A stretch of DNA of 64,000 bases from Treponema sp. (GTDB lineage: Bacteria > Spirochaetota > Spirochaetia > Treponematales > Treponemataceae): assembly GCA_016296575.1 (NCBI GenBank), contig JAEDJA010000002.1, positions 62,001-126,000 on the forward strand, read 5' to 3'. The notes under the pieces were generated by a model. The model was given only the letters and a program-made list of their open reading frames with translations. It was not told the DNA's origin and ran no database searches. Within the stretch, counting starts at the first letter, position 1, and the number at the start of each line of letters is the position of its first letter. The translations under genes and the position numbers were made by a program. This document shows, one piece after another, positions 44,208-51,834 of the stretch.

Positions 44208-44828
44208 TTATTTCTTTACTGCGGACTTTACAATCAATGTGCAGTCTTTATTCCCAGGGACAGCCCCGCGAACCATGATTACGTTCAGTTCTGGATCGAT
44301 TTTTACAATTTTCAAGTTCTGAACTGTAACACGTTTACATCCCATGTGACCAGGCAATTTAATGTTTTTGAAGCTGTGTCCTGGTGTAGTACATTCGCCT
44401 GTTCCACCCGGTTCACGATGAAATTTAGAACCGTGAGTAGCGCGTCCACCGTGGAAGCCCCAGCGTTTCATAACACCCTGGAAACCTTTTCCTTTTGATG
44501 TAGCTGTTACATCAAGGAAACGAACCTTGTCGAAAAGGTCCAGTCCAACCAAATCACCAACATTAACTTCTTTTTCAAAGTCGCGGAATTCTTTCAGCTG
44601 ACGTTTTGGGTTAATGTTTTCAGGGAACTGTCCGGCATATGCTTTGCTTGCTCTTGATGCTTTCATATCATTTACACCAAGAACAACTGCATCATAACCG
44701 CAATTTTCCTTTGTTTTTTTAGCAACGACAACATTTGGTTCAACGTGGATCACGGTTACTGGTGTCAGATTACCGGCTTCGTCGAAAACCTGTGTCATTC
44801 CTACTTTTTTTGCAATCAGACCTTTCAT
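44208..44828 (-). CDS. rplC: 50S ribosomal protein L3
   Basis: 206 residues. MKGLIAKKVGMTQVFDEAGN at the N-terminus and KGKGFQGVMKRWGFHGGRAT around the centre identify L3, an early assembly protein. Separated from rpsJ by a 102-base hairpin-bearing gap. Confidence 0.97.
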   Translation of the reverse strand: MKGLIAKKVGMTQVFDEAGNLTPVTVIHVEPNVVVAKKTKENCGYDAVVLGVNDMKASRASKAYAGQFPENINPKRQLKEFRDFEKEVNVGDLVGLDLFDKVRFLDVTATSKGKGFQGVMKRWGFHGGRATHGSKFHREPGGTGECTTPGHSFKNIKLPGHMGCKRVTVQNLKIVKIDPELNVIMVRGAVPGNKDCTLIVKSAVKK

Positions 44829-44844
44829 TCTGATATTCTCCTAT

Positions 44845-44900
44845 AAGGAACCAACGTTCCTTCTTTTATTTTAGGCCGTCGTCCCAGATCCAACGGGATC
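44845..44900 (-). promoter_or_regulatory. Two hairpins in the rpsJ-rplC gap
   Basis: AAGGAAC-CAAC-GTTCCTT (44845-44862, 7-bp stem) and GATCC-AACG-GGATC (44887-44900, 5-bp stem) lie in the 102-base gap, an unusual distance for this otherwise tightly packed operon. Together with the hairpin before rpsJ they could be an attenuation or autoregulation region for the S10 genes. No U-run follows either stem on the minus strand. Confidence 0.45.
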
Positions 44901-44930
44901 GTACCTTTTAATTTTTTTCTCAGTATTTAA

Positions 44931-45239
44931 TTACTGTTTAATATCTACGCTAACGCCTGCTGGCAGTTCGAGTTTCATCAAAGAATCCATAACATCCTGT
45001 GTAGGATTCATAATGTCAATAAGACGTTTGTGTGTTCGCATTTCGAACTGTTCACGTGATTTTTTATTTACGTGTGGTGAACGAAGAACTGTGATCTTGT
45101 TGATACGTGTTGGAAGTGGGATTGGACCACTTACTTTTGCACCAGCTTTCTGTACAGTCTGTACAATTGCTTTTGCACTCTGATCGATCAGTTCAACATC
45201 AAAGGCTCGAAGTCTTACACGAATCTTCTGATTGGCCAT
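44931..45239 (-). CDS. rpsJ: 30S ribosomal protein S10
   Basis: 102 residues from the ATG at 45239, where GGAGG lies 10 bases upstream. A longer frame to 45296 runs through a hairpin and is rejected. IRVRLRAFDVELIDQSAKAI and SREQFEMRTHKRLIDI identify S10 (NusE). Confidence 0.97.
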   Translation of the reverse strand: MANQKIRVRLRAFDVELIDQSAKAIVQTVQKAGAKVSGPIPLPTRINKITVLRSPHVNKKSREQFEMRTHKRLIDIMNPTQDVMDSLMKLELPAGVSVDIKQ

Positions 45240-45256
45240 TTTTTTTATTCCTCCAA

Positions 45257-45289
45257 TTATAACAGAGGGTTTTAAGCCCCCTGTTATAA
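45257..45289 (-). other. Hairpin between tuf and rpsJ
   Basis: TTATAACAGAGGG (45257-45269) and CCCCCTGTTATAA (45277-45289) pair along 13 positions with one mismatch, loop of 7. It ends just before the rpsJ ribosome binding site and, on the minus strand, is not followed by a T-run. A processing or attenuation element that sets the tuf:ribosomal ratio is plausible. Confidence 0.6.
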
Positions 45290-45296
45290 CAATCAA

Positions 45297-46484
45297 CTAT
45301 TCGATAACTTTTGTAACCTGTCCAGAGGCGATTGTGCGTCCACCTTCACGGATAGCAAGTTTAAGACCTTCATCCATAGCGATTGGGTGAATAAGTGTAC
45401 CAATAACTTTTACGTTATCACCTGGTTTTACCATGTCTGTACCAGGTTCAAGTTCGATTGTACCTGTGATATCTGTTGTACGGAAGTAGAACTGTGGGCG
45501 GTAACCAGAGAAGAATGGAGAGTGACGTCCACCTTCTTCTTTTGAAAGAACGTAAATCTGTGCTTCAAATTTTGTGTGTGGGTTGATTGAGTTAGGTTTA
45601 GCAAGAACCTGTCCGCGTTCAACATCTTTCTTTTCAACACCACGGAGGAGGATACCAACGTTATCACCAGCCATACCCTGATCAAGAGTTTTCTGGAACA
45701 TTTCGATACCTGTTACAGTTGTGTCAGCTGTTGGGCGGATACCTACGATCTGTACTGCATCGTTCATGTTTACAACACCACGTTCGATACGTCCAGTAAC
45801 TACTGTACCACGACCAGAGATTGTGAAGATATCTTCGATTGGCATAAGGAATGGCTTGTCTTCATCACGTTCTGGATCATCAAACCATGTATCCATAGCT
45901 GCAAGCAATTCTTCGATACAAGCTGTGTTAGCAGGATCTGACTGTTCATTCAAAGCTTTGAAAGCAGAACCTTTAATGATTGGTGTATCACCAGAGAATC
46001 CGTATTCCTGGAGAACATCTTTAACTTCTTCTTCTACCAATTCGAGAAGATCAGGATCATCAACCATATCAACTTTGTTCAAGAATACGATGATCTTTGG
46101 TACACCTACCTGACGAGCGAGCAAAAGGTGTTCGCGTGTCTGTGGCATAACTGAGTCTGGAGCAGAAACAACGAGGATAGCACCATCCATCTGAGCAGCA
46201 CCAGTAATCATGTTTTTGATGTAGTCAGCGTGACCTGGACAGTCGATGTGAGCGTAGTGACGTTTGTCTGACTGGTATTCCAAGTGACGAGTATTGATTG
46301 TGATACCACGTTCCTTTTCTTCTGGAGCGTTATCGATTTCATCGTATTTCAATACTTTGTCACCATATTTGTTACCACAGTAAGTTGTGATAGCAGCTGA
46401 CAATGTAGTTTTACCATGGTCTACGTGACCGATAGTACCAACGTTCATGTGAGGTTTAGTTCGAACGAACTTCTCCTTTGCCAT
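45297..46484 (-). CDS. tuf: Elongation factor Tu
   Basis: 395 residues, full length. Carries aminoacyl-tRNA to the ribosome with GTP. G1 GHVDHGKT, G3 DCPGHADY, G4 NKVD and the beta-barrel domains 2 and 3 (GRGTVVTGRIERG) are all present. Ribosome binding site AAGGAG. First gene before rpsJ, with no fusA, rpsG or rpsL upstream; this order is as in Treponema pallidum from memory. Confidence 0.98.
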   Translation of the reverse strand: MAKEKFVRTKPHMNVGTIGHVDHGKTTLSAAITTYCGNKYGDKVLKYDEIDNAPEEKERGITINTRHLEYQSDKRHYAHIDCPGHADYIKNMITGAAQMDGAILVVSAPDSVMPQTREHLLLARQVGVPKIIVFLNKVDMVDDPDLLELVEEEVKDVLQEYGFSGDTPIIKGSAFKALNEQSDPANTACIEELLAAMDTWFDDPERDEDKPFLMPIEDIFTISGRGTVVTGRIERGVVNMNDAVQIVGIRPTADTTVTGIEMFQKTLDQGMAGDNVGILLRGVEKKDVERGQVLAKPNSINPHTKFEAQIYVLSKEEGGRHSPFFSGYRPQFYFRTTDITGTIELEPGTDMVKPGDNVKVIGTLIHPIAMDEGLKLAIREGGRTIASGQVTKVIE

Positions 46485-46632
46485 GTTGTTCTCCTTGCCG
46501 GCATGATTTTCCTTTTACATCCGACATTCTTTTATTTTTATGTGTTGCACTTTAAGCCAGAATAAAAACGTTTTAACAAAAACAATTTTCATTCGCAGAC
46601 ACACTTAATTGCGTGATTAGATTAGAGAAAGG

Positions 46633-46920
46633 TTGGTAGACTGGATAAAAGATGTAATCAAGATGCTTCATCATTTCGAAACACCCTTACCCGACACCAC
46701 CGATCGCTATCCTTCACTGATAACTGGTTTGGTTTTTCGAGTTTATTGGCGAATGCCGCAGAAACCCAAAATACCACACCTTATATGTTTTAATGCCAAC
46801 GGCACTAATCCCCTAGTAACTGGGCCGTGTTCACCTGAATACTTTCGTAAACTTTACGGTGACACCAGATTAATAAATCTGCCTGTATCTCAAAGAACCC
46901 ACTACTGTCCATAAAGACAG
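46633..46920. other. Hairpin-rich, GC-richer patch upstream of tuf (possible structured RNA or unusual ORF)
   Basis: In the 638-base gap 46485-47122 this stretch stands out from its very AT-rich flanks. Stems include CGTAA-ACT-TTACG (46835 region), CAGATT-AATA-AATCTG (46866-46881), CTGTC-CATAAA-GACAG (46905-46920) and TTGGC/GCCAA pairs around 46748-46797. A 93-codon frame (46633-46914, +) runs through it, but its start lies only 1-2 bases after the putative AAAGG, and its protein resembles nothing I know. No RNase P, tmRNA, SRP or 6S signature was found. The flanks 46485-46632 and 46921-47031 hold only the tuf leader and AT-rich DNA. Confidence 0.3.
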
Positions 46921-47031
46921 ACGTGTTCAATAAATATATAATTTTTAGAAATAAATATCAATAGCACAACTTAGTATTTATAGATTTTTTCAAAACAAAA
47001 ATGTATAGTTAGATAGAAAGAATTAATACGT

Positions 47032-47077
47032 CGAGTCAAGGCACGCTAACGCTTAAAGCCTTGACTTCGCCGTTTTT
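47032..47077 (+). other. Hairpin upstream of cysE
   Basis: GTCAAGGC (47035-47042) and GCCTTGAC (47058-47065), 15-base loop, extendable by CGA/TTCG with one bulge. A T5 run follows at 47073-47077, and a second stem TTTAGG/CCTAAA (47075-47080, 47094-47099) lies next to it. Could terminate a transcript from the patch above or fold in the cysE leader. Confidence 0.4.
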
Positions 47078-47122
47078 AGGGTTTGTAATAAATCCTAAAT
47101 CAAAAAAACGCAGGATTGGATT

Positions 47123-47992
47123 ATGAATATCGATAAACTGATTGACGGAATTGTAAGCTCATATGACAAATACGGCCTTATAAACAGAAACGAGGCTGAA
47201 AATTTTCCTAACCGAGAAAACGTAGTAAATGTTCTTTCTGACATCCAGAGCCTCATCTTCCCTGGATTCCGAGAAGCAGAAGATATCAATCAGTGGAATA
47301 TCCGTTATGTTACCGGCCAAAGAGTTAACAGCATCATCACCAATCTTACAAAAGAAATTCAAAAAGCCCTCATCTATTCCCTCAGCACAACAAAGGGATG
47401 CAGTGACAAAGCTAATAATATAGAAAATTCTCATTGTTTTAATCTTGCTGAAAAAACCGCCTGTGCACTGATTGAAGAAATTCCTGAAATCCGAAGAATG
47501 GTTGCCTTGGATACTGAAGCTGCTTTCAAAGGAGATCCTGCTGCAAAAAGCAATGAAGAAATCATCCTGTCTTACCCGGGGCTTCAAGCTATCGTAGTTC
47601 ACCGAATTGCACACTTTCTTCACATAAATGGAGTTCCTGTAATTCCACGCATTATGAGTGAACATATTCACGGGAAAACCGGTGTTGATATTCATCCGGG
47701 AGCAACAATTGGCGAAAGCTTTTTTATTGACCACGCTACTGGAGTTGTAATCGGTGAAACCTGCATCATTGGAAACAATGTAAAGATCTACCAGGGCGTA
47801 ACACTTGGTGCCTTAAGTGTTGCAAAAACAATGCAGAACACAAAACGACACCCTACTATTGAAGATAACGTCACTATTTATGCTGGAGCAACAATCCTTG
47901 GCGGTGAAACAGTAATCGGGAAAGGGGCTGTCATTGGTGGCAATACTTGGGTTACAAAAAGCGTGGAACCAGGAAAGACCGTTTACAACTAA
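47123..47992 (+). CDS. cysE: Serine O-acetyltransferase
   Basis: 289 residues. Acetylates serine with acetyl-CoA, first step of cysteine synthesis. The C-terminal left-handed beta-helix of hexapeptide repeats (about 185-285) includes GVDIHPGATIGESFFIDHAT and GVVIGETCIIGNNVKIYQGV; the catalytic His is in the DHATG segment. The N-terminal helical part is longer than in E. coli CysE. Ribosome binding site AGGATT about 6 bases upstream. Stand-alone gene; no cysK nearby. Confidence 0.93.
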   Translation: MNIDKLIDGIVSSYDKYGLINRNEAENFPNRENVVNVLSDIQSLIFPGFREAEDINQWNIRYVTGQRVNSIITNLTKEIQKALIYSLSTTKGCSDKANNIENSHCFNLAEKTACALIEEIPEIRRMVALDTEAAFKGDPAAKSNEEIILSYPGLQAIVVHRIAHFLHINGVPVIPRIMSEHIHGKTGVDIHPGATIGESFFIDHATGVVIGETCIIGNNVKIYQGVTLGALSVAKTMQNTKRHPTIEDNVTIYAGATILGGETVIGKGAVIGGNTWVTKSVEPGKTVYN

Positions 47993-48102
47993 GTTAATCG
48001 TTTAAATCTCCATATTTAGTGTTATTAAACTCTCTAAAGTGGTTTTATACCGTCTATATAGTGTTATTTTAAATTTTTTTCGCATTTCATTCCCGTTTTT
48101 CA

Positions 48103-48131
48103 TTGTATTATTATTTCGTTTGTAGTATACT
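48103..48131 (+). promoter_or_regulatory. Sigma70 promoter of pflB
   Basis: TTGTAT (48103-48108), a 17-base spacer and TATACT (48126-48131). The predicted start near 48138 leaves about 150 nt of leader before the ATG at 48287. Confidence 0.7.
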
Positions 48132-48137
48132 AGCTTT

Positions 48138-48286
48138 GGACGTCGAAAGGTGTTCATGGTCAGGTTTTCTCGTCCTGTCGTTGATTGAACGAGAAGACTT
48201 TAGGTGCGTAAAATTAAAACGCATGTGTAACAGTCCTGATTACAAGGACTTTTTACTAAAACAAACAAAATATTAAAGGTATATTT
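48138..48286 (+). promoter_or_regulatory. Structured 5' leader of pflB, possible attenuator or unknown riboswitch-like element
   Basis: Stems: TTCTCGT (48167-48173) / ACGAGAA (48189-48195); TGCGT/ACGCA (48205-48209, 48219-48223); AGTCC (48232-48236) / GGACT (48246-48250) followed by T5 (48250-48254), which looks like a short intrinsic terminator 33 bases before the ATG. Alternative pairs GTTCA/TGAAC and CAGG/CCTG conflict with the first stem, as expected for a switch. The conserved ZTP (pfl) riboswitch core was not found. Confidence 0.5.
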
Positions 48287-50599
48287 ATGGAATTAAGAGA
48301 AGAATGGAAAGGTTTCAATCCTAGTGGATTGTGGACTTCAGAAGTTAACGTACGTGACTTTATCCAGGCTAACTACACACCATATGATGGTGATGCAGCA
48401 TTCCTTGCTGGACCAACTGATGCAACAAAAACTCTTTTTAGCGAACTCATGAAGCTCCAGAAAGCAGAACACGATAAAAACGGTGTTCTGGATATGGACA
48501 CAAACATCGTAACTGGTATTACAGCTCATGAACCTGGATACATCTGTGCTGAAGGTAAAGAACTTGAACAGGTTGTTGGTCTCCAGACAGATAAACCTCT
48601 GAAACGTGCATTCATGCCTTATGGTGGAATCAACATGGCTGTACAGTCATGTGAAATGTACGGATACGAAGTTGATCCAGAACTGAAAAAGATTTTCACA
48701 AAATATCACAAAACACACAACGACGCTGTATTCGATGTATACACTCCAGAGATTCGTAAAGCACGTTCAGCTCACCTCCTTACAGGTCTGCCTGATACAT
48801 ACGGACGTGGACGTATCGTAGGTGATTACCGTCGTGTTGCCCTTTACGGTATCGACTACCTTATCAAATGTAAGGAAGCTGATAAAGCTAACACTGGTAA
48901 CGGAACAATGACTGAAGATGTTATCCGTCTCCGCGAAGAAGTTTCTGAACAGATCAAATGTCTGAAACAGATGAAAGAAATGGCTGCTTCTTATGGTTTT
49001 GATATTTCTAAACCAGCAAAAACAGCAAAAGAAGCCTTCCAGTGGCTTTACTTCGGTTACCTGGCTGCTATCAAAACACAGAACGGTGCCGCTATGTCTG
49101 TAGGACGTATTTCTACATTCCTTGACATCTACATCGAACGTGATATCAAAAACGGAACTTTGACAGAAGTTCAGGCTCAGGAACTTGTTGACCACATTGT
49201 AATGAAGTTCCGCATGGTTCGTTTCGCTCGTATCGAATCATACAACCAGCTCTTCTCTGGAGACCCTGTATGGGCAACTCTCGAAATAGGTGGACTTGGA
49301 CAGGATGGTCGCCACATGGTAACAAAGAACGACTACCGCTTCCTCCACACACTGGAAAACATGTCGCCTTCTCCAGAGCCAAACATTACAGTTCTCTACT
49401 CTAAGAGACTTCCAAAGCTCTTCCGTGACTACTGTGCAAAGATCTCTATCGATACATCTTCTATCCAGTACGAAAACGACGAAATCATGCGCCCAATCTG
49501 GGGTGATGACTACTCAATCTGCTGCTGTGTTTCAGCAACTCAGACTGGTAAAGAAATGCAGTTCTTCGGAGCTCGCGCTAACCTGGCAAAAGCACTCCTT
49601 TACGCTATCAACGGTGGACGTGACGAAGCTGCAGGTCTTACACCAGGTGTACAGGTAGGACCAGAACTGGCTCCAATTACTTCAGAATACCTGGACTATG
49701 ATGAAGTAATGCGCAAATACGATCAGATGCTTGAATGGCTTGCTGACCTGTATGTAAATACATTGAACGCAATCCACTACATGCACGACAAATACTACTA
49801 CGAAGCTGCAGAACTTGCTCTTGAAGATACAAACCTCAAACGCACATTCGCAACTGGTATTGCCGGATTCTCACACGTTGTTGACTCACTTTCAGCTATT
49901 AAATATGCAAAAGTTAAGGTTATCCGTGGCGACGTTGAAGTTAAGAACAAGAAAACAGGTGAAGTTATTGAAGTTGTTAAGGGTCTTGCAAAAGACTTCG
50001 AAATCGAAGGTGACTTCCCACGCTATGGTCAGGATGATGACCGTGCAGACGAAATCGCTGTATGGCTTCTGAAATCTTTCATGGCAAAGATTGAAAAACA
50101 CCCAACATACCGCAACGCAGAACCATCTACATCAATCCTTACAATCACATCAAACGTTGTATACGGAAAAGCTACTGGTTCATTGCCTGACGGACGTAAA
50201 GCTGGAGAACCATTCTCACCAGGTGCTAACCCATCTTATGGTGCAGAAACAAACGGTCTTGTAGCTTCTTTGAACTCTGTTGCTAAAGTACCTTACAAAT
50301 ACGCTTTGGACGGTATTTCTAACACACAGACAATCAACCCATCTGCTCTCGGACACAACGATGAAGAAAGAGTAGCAAATCTGGTAAATGTACTTGACGG
50401 ATACTTCTCTCAGGGATCACACCACTTGAACGTAAACGTTTTCGGTGTAGAAAAACTGAAAGACTGTCAGGCTCACCCAGAAAAACCAGAATATGCAAAC
50501 TTCACAGTTCGCGTTTCTGGATATGCTGTACGCTTCATCAACCTGACAAAAGAACAGCAGGATGACGTTATCGCTCGTACTTGTCACGCTGTTCTGTAA
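48287..50599 (+). CDS. pflB: Formate acetyltransferase (pyruvate formate-lyase)
   Basis: 770 residues, full length. Converts pyruvate and CoA to acetyl-CoA and formate by a glycyl radical, under anaerobic conditions. Active-site cysteines are in SICCCVSATQTGKEMQFF (three adjacent Cys instead of the common pair), and the glycyl radical loop RVSGYAVRFINLTKEQQDDV is at the C-terminus. Codon use is strongly biased, suggesting high expression. No activating enzyme (pflA) or formate transporter lies in the window. A clear terminator follows at 50667. Confidence 0.97.
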   Translation: MELREEWKGFNPSGLWTSEVNVRDFIQANYTPYDGDAAFLAGPTDATKTLFSELMKLQKAEHDKNGVLDMDTNIVTGITAHEPGYICAEGKELEQVVGLQTDKPLKRAFMPYGGINMAVQSCEMYGYEVDPELKKIFTKYHKTHNDAVFDVYTPEIRKARSAHLLTGLPDTYGRGRIVGDYRRVALYGIDYLIKCKEADKANTGNGTMTEDVIRLREEVSEQIKCLKQMKEMAASYGFDISKPAKTAKEAFQWLYFGYLAAIKTQNGAAMSVGRISTFLDIYIERDIKNGTLTEVQAQELVDHIVMKFRMVRFARIESYNQLFSGDPVWATLEIGGLGQDGRHMVTKNDYRFLHTLENMSPSPEPNITVLYSKRLPKLFRDYCAKISIDTSSIQYENDEIMRPIWGDDYSICCCVSATQTGKEMQFFGARANLAKALLYAINGGRDEAAGLTPGVQVGPELAPITSEYLDYDEVMRKYDQMLEWLADLYVNTLNAIHYMHDKYYYEAAELALEDTNLKRTFATGIAGFSHVVDSLSAIKYAKVKVIRGDVEVKNKKTGEVIEVVKGLAKDFEIEGDFPRYGQDDDRADEIAVWLLKSFMAKIEKHPTYRNAEPSTSILTITSNVVYGKATGSLPDGRKAGEPFSPGANPSYGAETNGLVASLNSVAKVPYKYALDGISNTQTINPSALGHNDEERVANLVNVLDGYFSQGSHHLNVNVFGVEKLKDCQAHPEKPEYANFTVRVSGYAVRFINLTKEQQDDVIARTCHAVL

Positions 50600-50666
50600 T
50601 CAGAATATAGTGCGACTCAAACCACAGTCTAGTTTACAAAATCTGTAATCTGGACTGAAAAGCGAA

Positions 50667-50698
50667 AGCTCCTTGAGATTTTCTCGAGGGGCTTTTTT
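50667..50698 (+). terminator. Intrinsic terminator of pflB
   Basis: AGCTCCTTGAG (50667-50677) pairs with CTCGAGGGGCT (50683-50693) allowing G-U pairs, 5-base loop, followed by six T (50693-50698). Confidence 0.9.
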
Positions 50699-50872
50699 AT
50701 TGAAAATAGTTTCAAAGAAATCATAAAAAAGATATGGTCCTTTTCTGAAAAAGCACTTAAAGAAAAATGCAGAGATATTCCCGCATCCATGGCCTGTCAA
50801 AACCTTATTGATTGGGAAAAAGCACCTAGACTATTGGAAACACTTCATGAAATGATGAATAAAATGAAATAA
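50699..50872 (+). pseudogene. Possible 3' remnant of a gene
   Basis: An open frame of 57 codons without a proper start ends at the TAA 50870-50872. The C-terminal part (PASMACQNLIDWEKAPRLLE and the lysine/methionine end) has normal-looking composition but no match that I know. It starts inside the pflB terminator, so it is probably the tail of a lost or truncated gene. An intrinsic terminator follows, as if for this frame. Confidence 0.35.
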
Positions 50873-50888
50873 TCTGAAAGAAACGAGA

Positions 50889-50924
50889 TGCCTGGATTGT
50901 ATCTACCCAAGGCAGCTTTTTTTT
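50889..50924 (+). terminator. Intrinsic terminator after the gene remnant
   Basis: TGCCTGG (50889-50895) pairs with CCCAAGGCA (50906-50914, one bulge), followed by an eight-T run (50917-50924). It separates the remnant from the NifU-like gene. Confidence 0.65.
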
Positions 50925-50966
50925 GGTATATTTAAAGGAGAGAATCCTATTTAATGGAAGGAAATT

Positions 50967-51218
50967 ATGGCTACAAAAGAATTTGAAGCTACAGTACTTG
51001 AAGCTTTGGATATGTTCCGCCCTACACTTCAGGCAGATGGCGGAGATATGGAATATCATGGAATAGATGATGAAAATCGCGTTCACCTTAAACTTACCGG
51101 AGCCTGCGGAAGTTGTCCAATGGCTGTTATGACACTCAAAATGGGTATTGAACGATATTTGAAAGATGCAGTTCCTGAAATTACTGAAGTAGTTCAGGAT
51201 AAGGATGATGAAGAGTAG
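50967..51218 (+). CDS. NifU-like C-terminal domain protein (Nfu-type iron-sulfur carrier)
   Basis: 83 residues, essentially a free-standing NifU_C domain: RPTLQADGGDMEYHGIDD and GACGSCPMAVMTLKMGIER with the CxxC that binds a [4Fe-4S] cluster between two subunits. Ribosome binding site GGAAGG (50956-50961). Followed after 39 bases by slyD; both handle metals, which may be why they are adjacent. Delivers clusters to apo-proteins; the client is unknown, but glycyl-radical and radical SAM enzymes nearby need such clusters. Confidence 0.92.
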   Translation: MATKEFEATVLEALDMFRPTLQADGGDMEYHGIDDENRVHLKLTGACGSCPMAVMTLKMGIERYLKDAVPEITEVVQDKDDEE

Positions 51219-51257
51219 TAAATCACTGCTCATTTTAATAATTTAAAAGGATATAAT

Positions 51258-51800
51258 ATGAAAATTATTCAGGATACAGTAGTAAAAATCCACTACACTC
51301 TTAAAGATGATGAAGGAAAAGTTTTGGATTCATCAGAAGGACGTGAACCACTGGAATTCCTTTTTGGGCACAATATGCTGATTCCTGGCTTGGAAAAACA
51401 GCTTTTTGAAAAAGACGAAGGCGATAAATTCCATGCCGATATTGAACCAAAAGATGGCTATGGCATTTACGATGACCGCCTTGTTATTGATGTACCACGA
51501 GATCAGTTTGAAGTTGATTACGAAATTGCAGTTGGCATGCAATTCCAGGCTCAGACAGCTGCTGGTGTTTCCATTGTTCGTGTTGTCGAAGTAAATGCCG
51601 ACAATATCAAAATTGATGGTAACCATGAACTTGCCGGTAAAAACCTTCACTTTGATGTAGAAGTTGTTGCTGTTCGTCCTGCAACTGAAGAAGAACTTCA
51701 GCCAAGAGGTGGCTGCGGTGGCGGTTGTGGTAGCTGTGGCGGTGGTTGCAGCGGATCTTGTGGAAATGGTTCTTGTGGTTGCGACGGCGGTTGCAACTAA
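51258..51800 (+). CDS. slyD: FKBP-type peptidyl-prolyl isomerase with Cys-rich tail, SlyD-like
   Basis: 180 residues. FKBP domain with the insert-in-flap seen in SlyD (VVKIHYTLKDDEGKVLDSSE ... EFLFGHNMLIPGLEKQLF). The last 30 residues are a Gly/Cys-rich tail with eight cysteines (GGCGGGCGSCGGGC segment onward), a metal-binding tail like that of SlyD, which binds nickel for hydrogenase maturation in E. coli. This tail contains no histidine. Next to the Nfu-like gene. Confidence 0.92.
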   Translation: MKIIQDTVVKIHYTLKDDEGKVLDSSEGREPLEFLFGHNMLIPGLEKQLFEKDEGDKFHADIEPKDGYGIYDDRLVIDVPRDQFEVDYEIAVGMQFQAQTAAGVSIVRVVEVNADNIKIDGNHELAGKNLHFDVEVVAVRPATEEELQPRGGCGGGCGSCGGGCSGSCGNGSCGCDGGCN

Positions 51801-51834
51801 AGTCCTATCGGAATAATTCGGGAGGAAAAATTAT

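Noticed and set aside
47032..47077. Integron attC-like site (GCTAAC near a stem, also ATCTAAC at 15429)
   Set aside because: No paired R'/R'' core of the required form and no integrase or cassette array seen; simple hairpin.
46485..47122. tRNA, tmRNA, RNase P or SRP RNA in the tuf-cysE gap
   Set aside because: No TTCGA-type T loop with CCA end, no RNase P or tmRNA signature, no SRP core.
48138..48286. ZTP (pfl motif) riboswitch before pflB
   Set aside because: The conserved G/C-rich core is absent, although the gene would fit.
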